In this document: positions 48,680-60,385 of the stretch, piece by piece
Numbering within the stretch: position 1 is the stretch's first letter
Layout of the letters: every line of letters begins with the position of its first letter
Program-made: the position numbers and the translations under genes
Notes under the pieces: generated by a model
Told to the model about the DNA's origin: nothing
What the model saw: the letters and a program-made list of their open reading frames with translations, nothing else
Database searches by the model: none
Assembly: GCA_022496805.1 (NCBI GenBank)
Contig: CM040089.1
Coordinates: 3,226,501 to 3,290,500 of the forward strand
Length of the DNA stretch: 64,000 nt
DNA from: Pohlia nutans
Lineage: Eukaryota; Streptophyta; Bryopsida; Bryales; Mniaceae
Direction of reading: 5' to 3'

Positions 48680-49814
48680 TAAAGGAATTATGTTGGTCCA
48701 GAAAGAACTTAAACTATCTAGGTGATAGCCAGGAGGTGGGCTCCCCTTAGGAGTGCTTATTAGTACCAAAGAGGGCGGCAATTCGATTTCGGTTGAATGC
48801 ATGTCATGAGGGCTAATACTTCCTTGCTTGATAGGAACCCCGAGTATGACAGGGATTGCTTCCGGGCCTCATGTTAGGGTGGGGGCGTCGCTCTTAGTTG
48901 GAAATGATTAGGAGCTTTGAGTTTAATCAAGATATTGTAGGAAGAAAATTCCAAAAAAAAAACACCCGCAGGGGAGCATTGGAAACGTGCTCGCTTCGTT
49001 CACAGTGTGATGGTTGTAATTAGTTGTTGTGCAATGGAGATAAAGCATTCATTTGTTTCAAAAATTCAAGAAATTCAAAAAACAATGCTGCATGGAAAAT
49101 GGATAAATGTAAAAATATAAAAATAAGTTAAATAAATAGATAAAAATAAAATAAAATAAAATAAACAAGCGGTCGGTCGTGTAGTCTTTGCCTTAGTATT
49201 TACCTTAGATTTACTTTTTCACCTTTTCTGTATTGTTCAGCTATGTAACTCCTTGAAAACGAAGCGTTTCCATAGTCTCTCCCCGTTTCCACTACAGTGC
49301 CTTGATAAAAAAGGATTACATGATCATCGGGAAGTTCATCATAACTAAGGTACTGTTGAGCTGGATTATCATAGGGGCTGACTCTGATGTACATACTAAT
49401 AACATACCGCTATGTAATACGACGTGTTGACCCAACGCATACAAAAGACTCTCCAAGTAGTATAACCTGAAAGGCAGAGAAAACACGTTCCACTCAAGAG
49501 TATCATTTGGCTTCCCTGTGTCCATGTACCTCAGGGCATGAGAATACCCAACCGATCTGTACTTGGTTTTTGGTAACATAGACGACCCAATCATCCAGTC
49601 AGCTTCTTTTCTGGTCAGGATCCCCCTAAAATGTACCATGGATGAAGAGCTTGACCCTGAGTGGGAAAAAAAGAAGAAGCACGGCAATCATCTGACGCTG
49701 TTTACATTTGTCAACAGAAATAGCTGCGGTCCTTGTTGCCATGTCATTCAAATAGCCAGCAGCACATATAACCTAAGAGCATGGTCACTCATGCCCTCCC
49801 AGAGTCTCTCACTT
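48680..49814 (-). pseudogene. Fragment of an unrecognised plant gene (possible SET-domain/Rubisco LSMT-like)
   Basis: On the minus strand, 49394-49205 reads NPAQQYLSYDELPDDHVILF and continues through GRDYGNASFSRSY to a GTAAAT donor-like site, with an acceptor-like CATCAG upstream. An exon-like ORF at 49687-49530 precedes it. The segment SYDELPDDHVILFYQGTV faintly recalls the end of a SET domain in Rubisco-LSMT-type methyltransferases (xSYGxLxNDxLLxFYGF), but key residues differ, so the name is tentative. No start, stop or complete gene could be built. 48700-48960 is GC-richer, possibly a SINE or retroelement scrap. Confidence 0.3.
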
Positions 49815-50175
49815 AGGGCCGCTTCACACTATGGTCGAAGGTCGAGAGGCCGTCGATTTCCACCAATCGGATTGTAAGAAACCAAGAATTCGGCCTCTCG
49901 ACCCTTCACACTAGAGGCCAAAGTCCAAAGACCATCGCCTTCCAAAATGCCTACATGGCAACACTTTTTGACCAAGGCGACGGCCTCTCGAAAGGAAGTT
50001 TGGGTCGGACGGGAATGGAAACCCAAACTATGGTCGAGAGGTCATCAATTTCTTTTCAAAATGAAAACTATATTTTATTGCCTATTTTCAGCCCATTTCT
50101 TTGGACTCTCGACAAAGTTCGGCCACTCAATCCCACGGCCTCTCGACTTGAACAGCCATAGTGTGAAGCGGCCCT
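49815..50175. mobile_element. GGGCC-type MITE, tandem copy 1
   Basis: The ends are a perfect 20-bp inverted repeat: AGGGCCGCTTCACACTATGG and its complement at 50156-50175. No ORF with a domain. One base separates it from copy 2. Confidence 0.8.
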
Positions 50176-50176
50176 T

Positions 50177-50541
50177 AGGGTCGTTTCTCACTATGGCCGA
50201 AGGTCGAGAGGCTGTCGATTTCTACCAATTGAATTGCAAGAAACTAAGAATTCGGCCTCTCAATCCTTCACACTAAAGACCAAAGTCCAAAGGTTGCCGC
50301 CCTTCAAAATGCCTACATAGCAACACTTTTTGACCAAGGTTGACGGACTCTCGAAGGAAGTTTGGGTCGAATGGGAATAGAAACCCAAACTATGGTTGAG
50401 AGGCCGTCGATTTTTTTTCATAAAAAATCAAAACTATATCATATTGCCTATTTTCAACCCATTTCTTTGAACTCTCAACAAAGTTTGGCCACTCAATCCC
50501 ACGGCCTCTCAACTTGAACGGTCATAGTGTGAAGCGGCCCT
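50177..50541. mobile_element. GGGCC-type MITE, tandem copy 2
   Basis: The same element in the same orientation, more diverged at its left end (AGGGTCGTTTCTCACTATGG) than at its right (CATAGTGTGAAGCGGCCCT). Internal blocks match copy 1 throughout. Confidence 0.8.
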
Positions 50542-53272
50542 CAAGAACTAAATGAAAAGTGCCAAGGGCCATTCAGAAATGCCTCTTGACTCTTAATCCT
50601 AGCGTGTTAAGAAATGGCCCTTCAAATCACTGTTTGGTTCACTATGTCCCACATTCTACTTGTGATTGATACATTGACTATTTGATGTGCACTTTTGATG
50701 TGTGAGGGACATGCAAGGGTAGGGGAGTGTATGTGCAGGGGCTCTTCAAATGTAGATGAATAATTTCAGCGAGTCAGCTCTAGCGTGCATGGGTGTGAAT
50801 GCTCTAAAAGAAAGTCCACACTCAAAAGGTCTTCTATGACTCTGCATAGAAAGTCCCGGCATCTTCATTCCCAGCATGTTGGATATTAATATAGAGTGGA
50901 CACTCGCGTTCAGATGTTTTCCTGTTGATGGAACTCACTACGACGTGCTCTTGATGACGCGGTTTTGTGAGAGTGGTCCGGTAGGAGGCAAGCACTATGA
51001 TTGAGGTGTAGCTGTGTGTCTTGGCATCATGATTGCTTTCTCAGTCACACCACTGGGCTCCATTCCCTTCTATGATGAAAAAACTATTTCCCTTGTAGCT
51101 CCGTCTAACGTATTTCATTACCTGGGGTGCATTCTTTTATGCGTGTGAGGAATCACGCCAGTGCACAAGAAGGGGATTAATTTGAATACTACCGTACTAT
51201 GTATACATATAAAAAGCATATTTAGGGCTGAAAATAGGATTGTATATTTGCATTATACATATATACATGAACAAATATAAGAATATTCTAATTGTACAAG
51301 GGGTTTTTTCAAGGGGTCATGAATGCACGTGATTCCAAGGTTTAATAAAGAGTGCACCCCATGGGTTTCATTTCCATCAGGTTAATACGAATCCCATAAC
51401 ATTCTTAGGTACAGCTAGAGCGCCCTTTTTACTTGAAGAGAACCCAAATATTTAGAAAAGAGTGATGTGGCCTAACTTCCTTGGCTCACAAAATGAATGA
51501 TTTTTTAATTTTTTTAAAGTCTTTACTCTTGAGTCTTCAACAATTATTTGCAAACCCTTGTTAAGGTAGAGGTATTTTGAATCATCACAAACCTGAAATC
51601 TCCAACTTCTACAACCCTCCTTCATTTTAGAGAGGAAATGTAGGTTGTCAATACATGACTTAACTTTTGAGCAATTAATGCATAAATCATGTAGTGAAAA
51701 CCTACATTTCCTCCCTAGAATGAAAGAAGGGTGTGGAAGTTGCTAGTTTTACCTAGTGTAGTGATGATTCAAGGTTCCTCTACCATATTGTGGTATAGAT
51801 TGTTGTGTAACCTTGATTTTTTCAAGAAACCAAATTGCAGTCTTAAAAAGACAAGAAGTTGGTTTTTTGAGCAAAAGTAAGAGTTAAAGTAGGAATTCGG
51901 TTGAATTTTTTGTGAATTGAATTTGAAAATGGGCATTACACCTTTAGTTATACATAGTGTAGGTTATCATATTATGTGATGCTTAATCAGAAGAACCCAC
52001 AATAACTATATTTAAAATCCAAAACTGGCATTGTGAGTTTTTTAGTTCAAGTTCTTTCATTTAATGTTGGTAGACGTTCAAGGGTTTGTTTTCACTAAAT
52101 ACGTAAAATAGTGTGAGTTTTAAAATAGCTTTAAAAATGTAAATTTCTTAATTGAAGTGGCTCACTTTGATAAAGGCGTTTTCAATCTCTAAAGCCCCAT
52201 CAATAGCTTTTGTTCCAAAAACACACTAAAACGGCTATTTTTAGTGCATTTAGCCAAAAATGATTACGAAAAAATGTTTTCTCCATATTAAATGATAGGA
52301 TCTTATACAAAATTAGTGTCAGAACATGTAATAAATTTCAACAATTTTAACCCCACACACACATATATATTATTTTATTTTATGCACCTTGTTAGATAAG
52401 TTGAGTAGACTTATCCATTTAACTTAAATTTTCTTTCCAATGCAATTCGACGGTTTGATTTTTCATATTGGAGAACTGAGTTGTCAATTTAAAAAACAAA
52501 TTCAACAAATAAACTTGATTTTTATAATGTACAAAAAGTTTAAGTAGAAGTAGGCACAATGTAACATTCCTTTCAAAAGAATGCTCAAACACCGGGGTGA
52601 TGTCTCAGGCCTTGCAAGTGTACCTCGAGTAGTGAGTTCCGCATAGTGAATTCCACGTAGTGAGTTTAGCAATGAAGTTACTAAAGGCTTATATACAAAA
52701 AGTTTTTAGCGAGTGTAACACCCAAATTTTGGCCTTCAAGATAATTTTAATTGAATTTGACCTCAATGATAATAAAATAATAATAATCTTATCAAGTTTA
52801 GTTTCCCATTCACTTTATGATTTTGAAAATTTTCTAAAAACGAAAAACGTATTGCAACTGCAAGTTGGGTATATATTTAAGTTATCCGTAAAGTCCAAGC
52901 TGGTTGGCCTGTCTTTTGCTTTGCGTTTTTGTTCTTGAAGTGGAATTCATTGTACAGATATAACATGAACATAAGACCCGTGTGGGTGTACGCGGAGATT
53001 CCACTTTGGGAAATCAAGTGTGGCTTGGGGAACTTCTATAGCATTAGGAAGGAAAAGGGTTCAAATCTCTCTGACAACGTAAAGTGCAGTGATTGTTCTA
53101 AAAAAATGGAGGCAAAACTTGTTTTAGCTGCCTTTGAAGCTAAAATAAAAGTAGTCATGCCTTATCTTTCCTCTTCTAGTAAAGTTTTGCTAGACTTTAC
53201 GGATGACTCTATTAAGGCGGTTCTAACACGGTCATCTTTCAAATTTCTAAGTAAAAACATGATATTATCAAT
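50542..53272. other. Gene-free stretch with a foldback
   Basis: 51563-51784 is a foldback: AGGTAGAGGTATTTTGAATC to AGAGGAAATGTAGGTT on the left pairs with AACCTACATTTCCTCC to CAAGGTTCCTCTACC on the right, about 80 bp per arm. ORFs at 52660-53276 show no domain. A B-box-like GGGTTCAAATCTC lies near 53060, without a matching A box. Confidence 0.45.
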
Positions 53273-53490
53273 TTAACCCCTAAACGCCCAAGGAGGGTCC
53301 CCCACCCAAAATTTCCTCATTTTGGACCTTGGGGAGGTCACTAGTATGTATCTAGTGTAACACGTACGTTAAGAGGGTATTTAAATGAGAGCTATCACAT
53401 AATTGGAATATTTGAAATATATTCTAGAATATTATAGGTATATTCTAATAGATTCTCAAATTATTCCTTACTTGAATTTAAAGTGTTCTA
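53273..53490. mobile_element. Left part of a TTAA element interrupted by the Tc1 transposon
   Basis: TTAA at 53273-53276 is followed by CCCCTAAACGCCCAAGGAGG. GGGGAGGTCACTA near 53330 is inverted at about 55176 (TAGTGACCTCCCC) on the far side of the Tc1 insertion, so both parts belong to one older element. The right terminus could not be fixed. Confidence 0.5.
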
Positions 53491-55078
53491 CAGTGACTCC
53501 AAAAACCGAGTCTATGCATCAAACAAGGACTTTAGTGGGCCTTTCACAAAAAGATAATGATATATTTAGGAAATGTAAAATGTAACTATGAAAGAACTAT
53601 AAGTTAACTGTCAGATGATATCATGGTGACGTCATCAACTTCACTAGGGTTTCAGTGAGAAGAAGAGAGACGTCGACGTCGCAGAGACTCAGTTTTTGAG
53701 TTGCCGCTTGCTACCTTCTGTGAGAGCTCTCATTTTCTTGTTTCTTCATCGTTTTGAGTCAATTTTTTTTGTGGGTTTCGTGTGTTTGTCTTGAATACTT
53801 CTTGTGGCTTTGTGAAAGTTGTATAGAAAGATGAGACCTATTTCACGAGAGAAAGAGCAAAATATTGTAGCATTGATAGAGAAGGGGAGGAGCAGTAGAG
53901 AGATTGCAAAGAACGTGGGTTTGGCACAATCTACAGTTAATAGAGTGAGAAAGAGGCTTTCTACAGGTGTAGCATTGTCTAAAGGAGGTCGTCCAAAGGT
54001 CCTAACAAAGTGGGAGAAGCGTTATGCTGCACGGCTAGTTACTGTTGGCGGTTTAGAAACTGCAACAGAGGCATCAAAAGTGCTTCGAAGAGAGACAAGT
54101 GTAAAGATGTGCAACAATACCTTGAGGAATGCATTGAGGGAACAAGGATTGTCTTCTTTTATAAAGGTTAAGAAGCCTGCTTTGAGTCAGAAGAACATCA
54201 AAGACAGATTTCGCTTTGCTCAAATGCACAAAGATTGGACTGTGAGTGATTGGGAGCGGGTTGTGTTTAGTGATGAAACTAAAATATGTCGTTTCAATTC
54301 AGATGGGAGGAGTTGGTGTTGGGTAGAGGACAAAGAAAACATCCCTGTGCGTGCTGTGAACCAAACTGTGAAGCATGGTGGAGGCTCTGTAATGCTTTGG
54401 GGTTGTTTGACTTGTAGAGGATTGGGGTCATTGCAGAATATACAAGGGCGCTTGAATGCTAGAGGCTACATTGCAATCTTAGAGCAAGATTTGTGTGGTA
54501 CATTGCTTGCATTTGGGTTCAATCTTGAAGAAATCATTTTTCAACAAGACAATGCTGTTGTGCATACAGCCAAGATTGTTCGAGAATGGCTTGGGAAGCA
54601 ACCATTTTGTGTTTTAGAGTGGCCTGCACAATCCCCTGACTTAAATCCTATTGAGCACATATGGGCTTTACTAAAACGGCGATTGAACTCATACTCTAGT
54701 CCTCCCAGTGGTATTATTCAATTATGGGCTCGAGTGCAAGAAGTTTGCAACTCTATCAGTCTAGAGGAGTGTAGAGGATTGTATGCTAGCATGCCTGATC
54801 GAATTGCAGCTGTTTTAGGTGCAAAAGGGCGATGGACAAATTTTTGAGTGTCTTCTACACTCTAGTGCAAAAACCGAGTCTATGTACACACTTTTCTTCA
54901 ACATCTATATCTACTTTGTTGTAATTGAAATCATGATTTTATCATTACAGTGGTGTGTAGAACTTTATACTCTACAATTTTTGTTTTTATGGCTTTTCAT
55001 TTCGATCACTCTTGTTTCCTATATTGTCATTTGAAGTTTCAAGTTCCTTGCATAGACTCGGTTTTTGGAGTCACTGTA
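53489..55078 (+). mobile_element. Tc1-type (DD34E) DNA transposon, apparently intact
   Basis: The element at 53491-55076 (1586 bp) is flanked by TA on both sides. The terminal inverted repeats of 28 bp are perfect (53491-53518 and 55049-55076; core CAGTGACTCCAAAAACCGAG). One uninterrupted transposase gene lies inside. A direct 16-bp copy of part of the left terminus (AAAAACCGAGTCTATG) lies at 54869-54884, just after the stop codon. Perfect ends and an open ORF point to recent activity. Confidence 0.95.
53831..54847 (+). CDS. Tc1-family DDE transposase, 338 aa
   Basis: It catalyses cut-and-paste transposition into TA sites by binding the element's terminal repeats. Residues 1-45 are a helix-turn-helix (SREKEQNIVALIEKGRSSRE, then AQSTVNRVRKRL). 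GGRPK at 52-56 is the usual GRPR-like link. A second DNA-binding helix bundle reaches about 115. The catalytic domain has D148 (VVFSDET), GGGSVMLWG at 183-191, D240 (FQQDNA) and E275 (SPDLNPIEHIW). Exactly 34 residues separate D240 and E275, so it is DD34E, not the DD39D type usual for plant mariners. The length is normal for Tc1. The start at 53831 is the first ATG; a TTG 12 bp upstream is in frame but unlikely. Wording of the catalytic blocks resembles fungal Tc1 transposases as I remember them, so transfer from a fungus is possible but unproven. Confidence 0.95.
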   Translation: MRPISREKEQNIVALIEKGRSSREIAKNVGLAQSTVNRVRKRLSTGVALSKGGRPKVLTKWEKRYAARLVTVGGLETATEASKVLRRETSVKMCNNTLRNALREQGLSSFIKVKKPALSQKNIKDRFRFAQMHKDWTVSDWERVVFSDETKICRFNSDGRSWCWVEDKENIPVRAVNQTVKHGGGSVMLWGCLTCRGLGSLQNIQGRLNARGYIAILEQDLCGTLLAFGFNLEEIIFQQDNAVVHTAKIVREWLGKQPFCVLEWPAQSPDLNPIEHIWALLKRRLNSYSSPPSGIIQLWARVQEVCNSISLEECRGLYASMPDRIAAVLGAKGRWTNF

Positions 55079-55463
55079 TATTACATACAAAACTTTATAA
55101 TTAGGTAGAATTTTTTCCTCCAATGAATAATAAGGACTCTATAGTTTAACTCACGTGGTTTTCTACTTTTTGCATAGTGACCTCCCCGAGTTTTGGACAT
55201 TTTTGTTGATGATCTCTAAATACTTCTCAAAACCTTTTTTCACATTCCAACTGTAAGATCTTGTACTCCTAGGCCTTATAAACCATCTCTTAAAATTTCA
55301 AAGCATTTGACCGTACGAATGCCAAGATAATAGCAAATGAAGTTGAGATTTTGAAATTTTAGGCCGTGAAAAATTCGGGTAGCCTGGCTTTGATGGGCTC
55401 TTAAACCCCCAAAAAAAAAGTTGAATTGATGTGCCATTTTTGACCATCCTCAAGATGAGGTAG
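55079..55463. other. Continuation of the interrupted TTAA element and flank
   Basis: Contains the inverted partner TAGTGACCTCCCC (55176-55188) of 53330. No gene. Confidence 0.4.
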
Positions 55464-56012
55464 TTAACCCCTAGGTGACCGATCGGCCATTTTCTGGTCG
55501 CAATCCAAACAAGAGTGAGTGCCTATAGTCAAGAAATGACATTTTTCAAGTTTTGATTTTTTGTCAAAATTGGGGGTAGAGTTCATGTTCTAGTGTTGTT
55601 TCATGCATTTCATTTGCAATATTGAGCTTCTCTAAAGAAATTTTCAAAGACTAGAACCTCAATATTGTCCTAGTGTTATAAAACTTACTATTTCGGAAAA
55701 GTGATGATGTTATCTCCTTTGAAAATTTTGCCTTTTTTAATTTTAGAATCGAATGTCTAGTTTTAACCAATCATACCAAATTTCAAATTCTAAAAATAAT
55801 TTAAATTTTTTTGGTGAATATTAAATGGTAAATGCTTCTAAATTCTCTAAATGAGTATCTAATTTTTTTTTTGGAAGGTTGACGTACGGATAATTACTAA
55901 GCATTATGCTTCTCAATTTCTCTTTTGGACCAAACTTCATCAAAGTTGTAGAAGTAACATTTTATAACACATCTAAGTTTTGCCCTTACCCCCTTTGTCA
56001 TTTAGGGGTTAA
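55464..56012. mobile_element. TTAA MITE, 541 bp
   Basis: The element at 55468-56008 starts CCCCTAGGTGACCGATCGG and ends GTCATTTAGGGG, with TTAA at 55464-55467 and 56009-56012. Confidence 0.75.
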
Positions 56013-56932
56013 CGTGATGTATGACTCAATTTGACAAGATGTTCAATTCATTAAAGACCTTGTAATGGGTGGGGATATGAAGGAAAGTTAAAGATTTTGG
56101 CTAAATTAGATTATCCCTTCATCTCTCCTTCAATTGGATGAACCCACAACTTATAGGGTTGATTGTCCTATTACCAACCACGTACCTAAAACCAACCACC
56201 CTGATTCTTGCCTAATTTCTAGATATTAAAAGGGAAGATGTACCTCATTTGTACATTAGAGCATGTGATCGGTTTTGGGTCGGAGGTTACTTTGCACTTT
56301 GGAATTTTGTATAAAATTGAGAAATGCAAATTATAAGTTGCAATTTTTTGCAATCCTCATGAAATCCTATTTCGAACGCGGTCATAATTTTTTTCCGGAT
56401 TTACCACAGCCAAATATAGATCAGATTGCTTAAGTGGTTGGTAATAGGACAGTCAACCCTAGCATGCAACCCATGTGGACTGGAGTTGAGGTGCCCAATG
56501 AATCCACTAACTTTAAAAATTCACAAGAACAACTATAACTACTTATAGATAGCACATGGGTTAATTTTCCAAAAAGAAAGTACTATTCTTTTTAAAAAGA
56601 AATTGTCTATGGCTGAAACAAAGACAGAAACGGAAGTTTATCCTCGTGGTCACAGGGCAGAGCATTTACAATGCATGGTAAATATTTTTTTACATGAATT
56701 TCCTTTATTTTTTCAGCACATTGATGTTATATGAAGGACAACTTATCTTGGCGTGGTTCATTCCTCTTGTCCTTTTCTTACCGTGTCCTCAGAGGACATG
56801 AGGAAGAAATTGTCCTGGGAACGACAGGAATTTGATGAGCCGAGGGTAAATGACTAGACGACTGCTTAGGTGCCGACAACACAAAATTCAATTTTAGCAC
56901 ACCCCTTTCCAAGAACATGCCATCCTACCATT
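56013..56932. other. Intergenic, nothing recognised
   Basis: A segment around GTTGATTGTCCTATTACCAA (near 56158) is inverted near 56440 (GGTAATAGGACAGTCAACCC), so this may be another foldback. No ORF with a domain. Confidence 0.45.
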
Positions 56933-57715
56933 TTAACCCTGAACCCCTAAACGTCCAACCGTCCAGAAAGTGGACGATGTACAAAATCAAACTCAGTTCT
57001 CATCCGTCATGCACTTTTTGCAAAGTGGATGTTTTGACCAAATTTTTTATGGGAAGTTAACTTCATTTATGTCTGATCCGATTAGAAAGGGGATGATTTG
57101 TGAAATTTTTATGCCTCATTTCATGTTGTAGTGATTCACCCAAAATTTAGAAGATTTCAGTGTAAAAGTCATTTAGAAAAGTCAACTCATAAAATTAAGC
57201 AACCAAACAATCTCCAAAAATCACAACAATTAGAGTATTACATTTCAACCAATCACAACAAATTTTCATGTACAAACCGTCAATATCTTATTCATAATCA
57301 AATTACCTAAAAAAATATAATTAATTTTGAATTTCAAATTTTATACAAAAATATTGGTGACAAATATCATAGATCAAGAATTCATAATGTACAACTTTTA
57401 TTCATATATCAAGTTCATAATATCCCTCTTAGTTACATTTTATAAGACATTTTTGAAATTCTCCAAATCTGGAGAGGGGTGAGGATGTTTAGGGGTTAAA
57501 GGACCATGGGACCTCATGTTGTTTTTAGCAATTTAAGTAGGTCTTATGTAGACTTCCTTTTATTCAATTTTTTTTGTCTTTTAACCAACACATGCAATGT
57601 TCTTCACTAATTTCAAAGATATAAAATTTGGCCCCATGTGAATTATATTTTGCACAATATTATCATTTAAATTTGTCATTTCAATACGATGAATGCTTGG
57701 TCCTTTAGGGGTTAA
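56933..57715. mobile_element. Outer TTAA MITE with a second TTAA MITE inside its left terminal repeat
   Basis: Left flank TTAA (56933-56936) is followed by only CCC before the inner element. After the inner element the sequence resumes TTAAAGGACCATGGGACC, which is the expected continuation of a CCCCTAAAGGACC end. The right end is GGTCCTTTAGGGG (to 57711) followed by TTAA (57712-57715). The outer element is of the 1830-2054 family and about 220 bp without the insert. Confidence 0.7.
56940..57499. mobile_element. Inner TTAA MITE, 552 bp
   Basis: The element at 56944-57495 starts CCCCTAAACGTCCAACCGTC and ends GAGGATGTTTAGGGG, with flanks TGAA (left) and TTAA (right). It is the inverted homologue of 43322-43899. 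Confidence 0.75.
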
Positions 57716-60152
57716 ATATGAAGGCTGGTATATCACTGTCTTGCCAACTCAACTCTGGTACCAGGCTTCAGTTACTTGAGCCCTGATGTGACACCCATCT
57801 TCAACACACTACTTTTGCTTGAAAGCACAGGCACATTTTCCCAATTTTTAAAAAACTTTTCACACTTGGGTATCCAGTAAAACTCTGTATAATTGGCTAA
57901 ATTATGCAACCTGCAGAGGACGAGTAATGTGTGTAGAATAGAATTGAAGGTCGGTTGCCAAGGACTGTTGCAATGAAGGTCAGGTGAATGGCTTTTAAGT
58001 ACACTAACCATTCCATCACCTGCGTCCAGCTCATTGTCTCTCTCACAGCAAGTCTTGCATTATAATGTCCTTTTGCTTGGTTGAAGAGACTCGTATATAC
58101 ACAATAACGTACCGTAGCCACATAGCAAGGTCCACATTTGTTTGCCTAATAATAAATTAATTCATTGACCTCTAAAATATTATGTGACCAAAAAATGGTT
58201 GCCGCTGAATTTGGATGCTAATGTTTGATTGCTCAAAATGGAATTTCAAGTGCACTATCGTTAATAGAATTTTATTTTATTTTTGATAAAAATAAATTTG
58301 GGCATTTATAAGTTGCTTTGACTCTTGAAGTTCCAGAGAGCTCATTCTAACCAATATTATACATTAGTGTTTTGTTGTTTTTAGAATGGTTCCTCACCTC
58401 CAATTGTCTGAAATCAAAAGTGAAGTTGAAACTCATGTTGCCATGATTTTAATGAGCTGTTAGGGTCCCAATTTGAAGCTTCTTACTTACAACAGATGCC
58501 ATATGTACGCCAACATATCTACTATCCCCATGGGACCTTTAACTGTTAAAAACAAAAGGCTTTGGAGTAGAGTATCATAAACATTTTATTTTTTAGTCTT
58601 TCTTAGTATTTCCTAGTTCTTTTCATGGACTTTCCTAGTTTTTATTCTTGTGAATTTTGAACAAAGATCTAGGAATCACATTCACCTGAATTTGGTTTTT
58701 ATAGATAGATACATAATACATGTATCAATTTACCCAAAAATTTATTATTATGAGAAAATTTGAAGAAAAATGACTTTAAATGGCAAAATTATTTTTGAAG
58801 ATGAATTTTAACTCGATTGTGCAACTTTTTTTAATTTGGAAAATTTCGATACATGTTGATCTACCATGCACTTTTGAGCTATGAAATAATGATCACGACA
58901 TATTTATTCATTTCAACTTACTACACCTTCTATACAACCTGTCACTAAAATACTTTCATGTCTCATTCACAAAAAATTCAAATCATATCAATATCAATAT
59001 AATACAATATAATATAATATATATATACATATATATATATATATAATAAAAACAAAAATGGAGGTGAAAAATGACTTGATTACTAAGAGTGCACATAGTG
59101 ATAAGTTTTTTTAACCCTTATTCTTCAAGGATGACTTAGATTAAATTTGATTACTTTGTACAAGATTAGCTCTTTCTTCCCTACTAACTCACACTTGTTT
59201 ATCCAAAAAATCAAAAATTGTAAATATTGACAAATTTATTTCATTTTTACGACTTTTAATTCATTTTTTGTGAATTCCAATAAAAATTGATCACTATCTT
59301 CAAAACATATTGACTTTTGTTTTTCAATATTTTTTACCAACCCTTCTATGTGGTTACAATATTCAAGTTGGTCTTTACTAGGCCCTATCTTTTAGACAAG
59401 GAATATTCATCATGATAAAAAAATCGACAGCTTCTGCTAATATAACCCCTTTTACACTATCAGGTTTTGGTTTGGGATATTTTGGAATAGTTTTTAAATG
59501 ATTGTGGAATAGTTTTGGAATGGTTTCAAACTAGTTTAAAAATAATTTTGACATCTCATTTTTAAATTATATTTGGAATAATTCTTTTCAAGTATGGAGA
59601 AAAGAAAATTTTGAGGAAAAAATAAAATAAAACCACCAGGGCCCTTTGAGCATTGTTAGGAATACACCAAATTCACAAGATGATGTCCACCCTTTTTTTG
59701 GTGTATGGTCACTCATGGCAGTCAAAGTTCGGCTTACACTATGGTAAGTGACTAAGACGTTTAAAAATTGCATTTTCATTTCTCTTAATCACGGTTTGTA
59801 AACATGAAGTGTGACTTTAGATTTTTTTTCATTTTCCTTGATCATGGCTCTTAGCCACAAGTGTAAACCACTCCTAAGGCTTTTAAGAAGTTGCATAAAT
59901 TAAGAGTTAATGTCTTTTCGGCCTTACATCGAGCTATCTTGTAGATATGACAATGGTGAAATAGAGCAATAATGATATTCACTTTATAATAAAATTCTAT
60001 CAATGAGATGTCAAGATTGACTTCAAATGAACCTTATACTTCATTATGCGAATTGGAGGTTAAAGCACTTGAAATCGAATTCTACCATGCTCTATTGCAA
60101 ATAGCATAATAGTGTTTGTACTGAATGTTGTAGGTGCATATCTATGTACACA
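57716..60152. other. Gene-free AT-rich stretch
   Basis: About 58325-58545 is a diverged relative of the 60157-60381 element (shared CATATCTACTATCCCCATGG-like right part before TTAA). 58990-59050 is an AT-rich simple sequence. 59727-59875 has weak ends (GGCTTACACTATGG, AAGTGTAAACCACTCC) recalling the GGGCC MITEs. No gene. Confidence 0.45.
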
Positions 60153-60385
60153 TTAACCCCTAAACGTCTGAACGTGCCTTTGCGGCCAGTAGAATACTTT
60201 GTATTTTGGTTGTATTTGGAATGAATCCACACCTTTAATGGGTTTGAACGCAAAAGAGAAATTGGAATTTAAATCAATGCAATTCTAATAAGCTACTAAG
60301 ATCCCAGTTTAGAGTTTCTTGTTGGCAACAAATCCCAATTATACAACAACGTGTATACTATCCCCTTGGGACGTTTAGGAGTTAA
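60153..60385. mobile_element. TTAA MITE, 225 bp
   Basis: The element at 60157-60381 starts CCCCTAAACGTCTGAACGTG and ends CCTTGGGACGTTTAGGAG, with TTAA on both sides. Confidence 0.78.

Noticed and set aside
52660..53276. ORFs of 92 and 115 aa as small genes
   Set aside because: AT-driven composition, no domain, and interrupted by the start of a TTAA element at 53273.
1826..60385. TTAA elements as PIF/Harbinger (TWA) MITEs
   Set aside because: A 3-bp duplication would give the same trinucleotide in the same orientation on both sides. Here the base next to the ends is TAA on the left and TTA on the right, which only agrees with a 4-bp TTAA.
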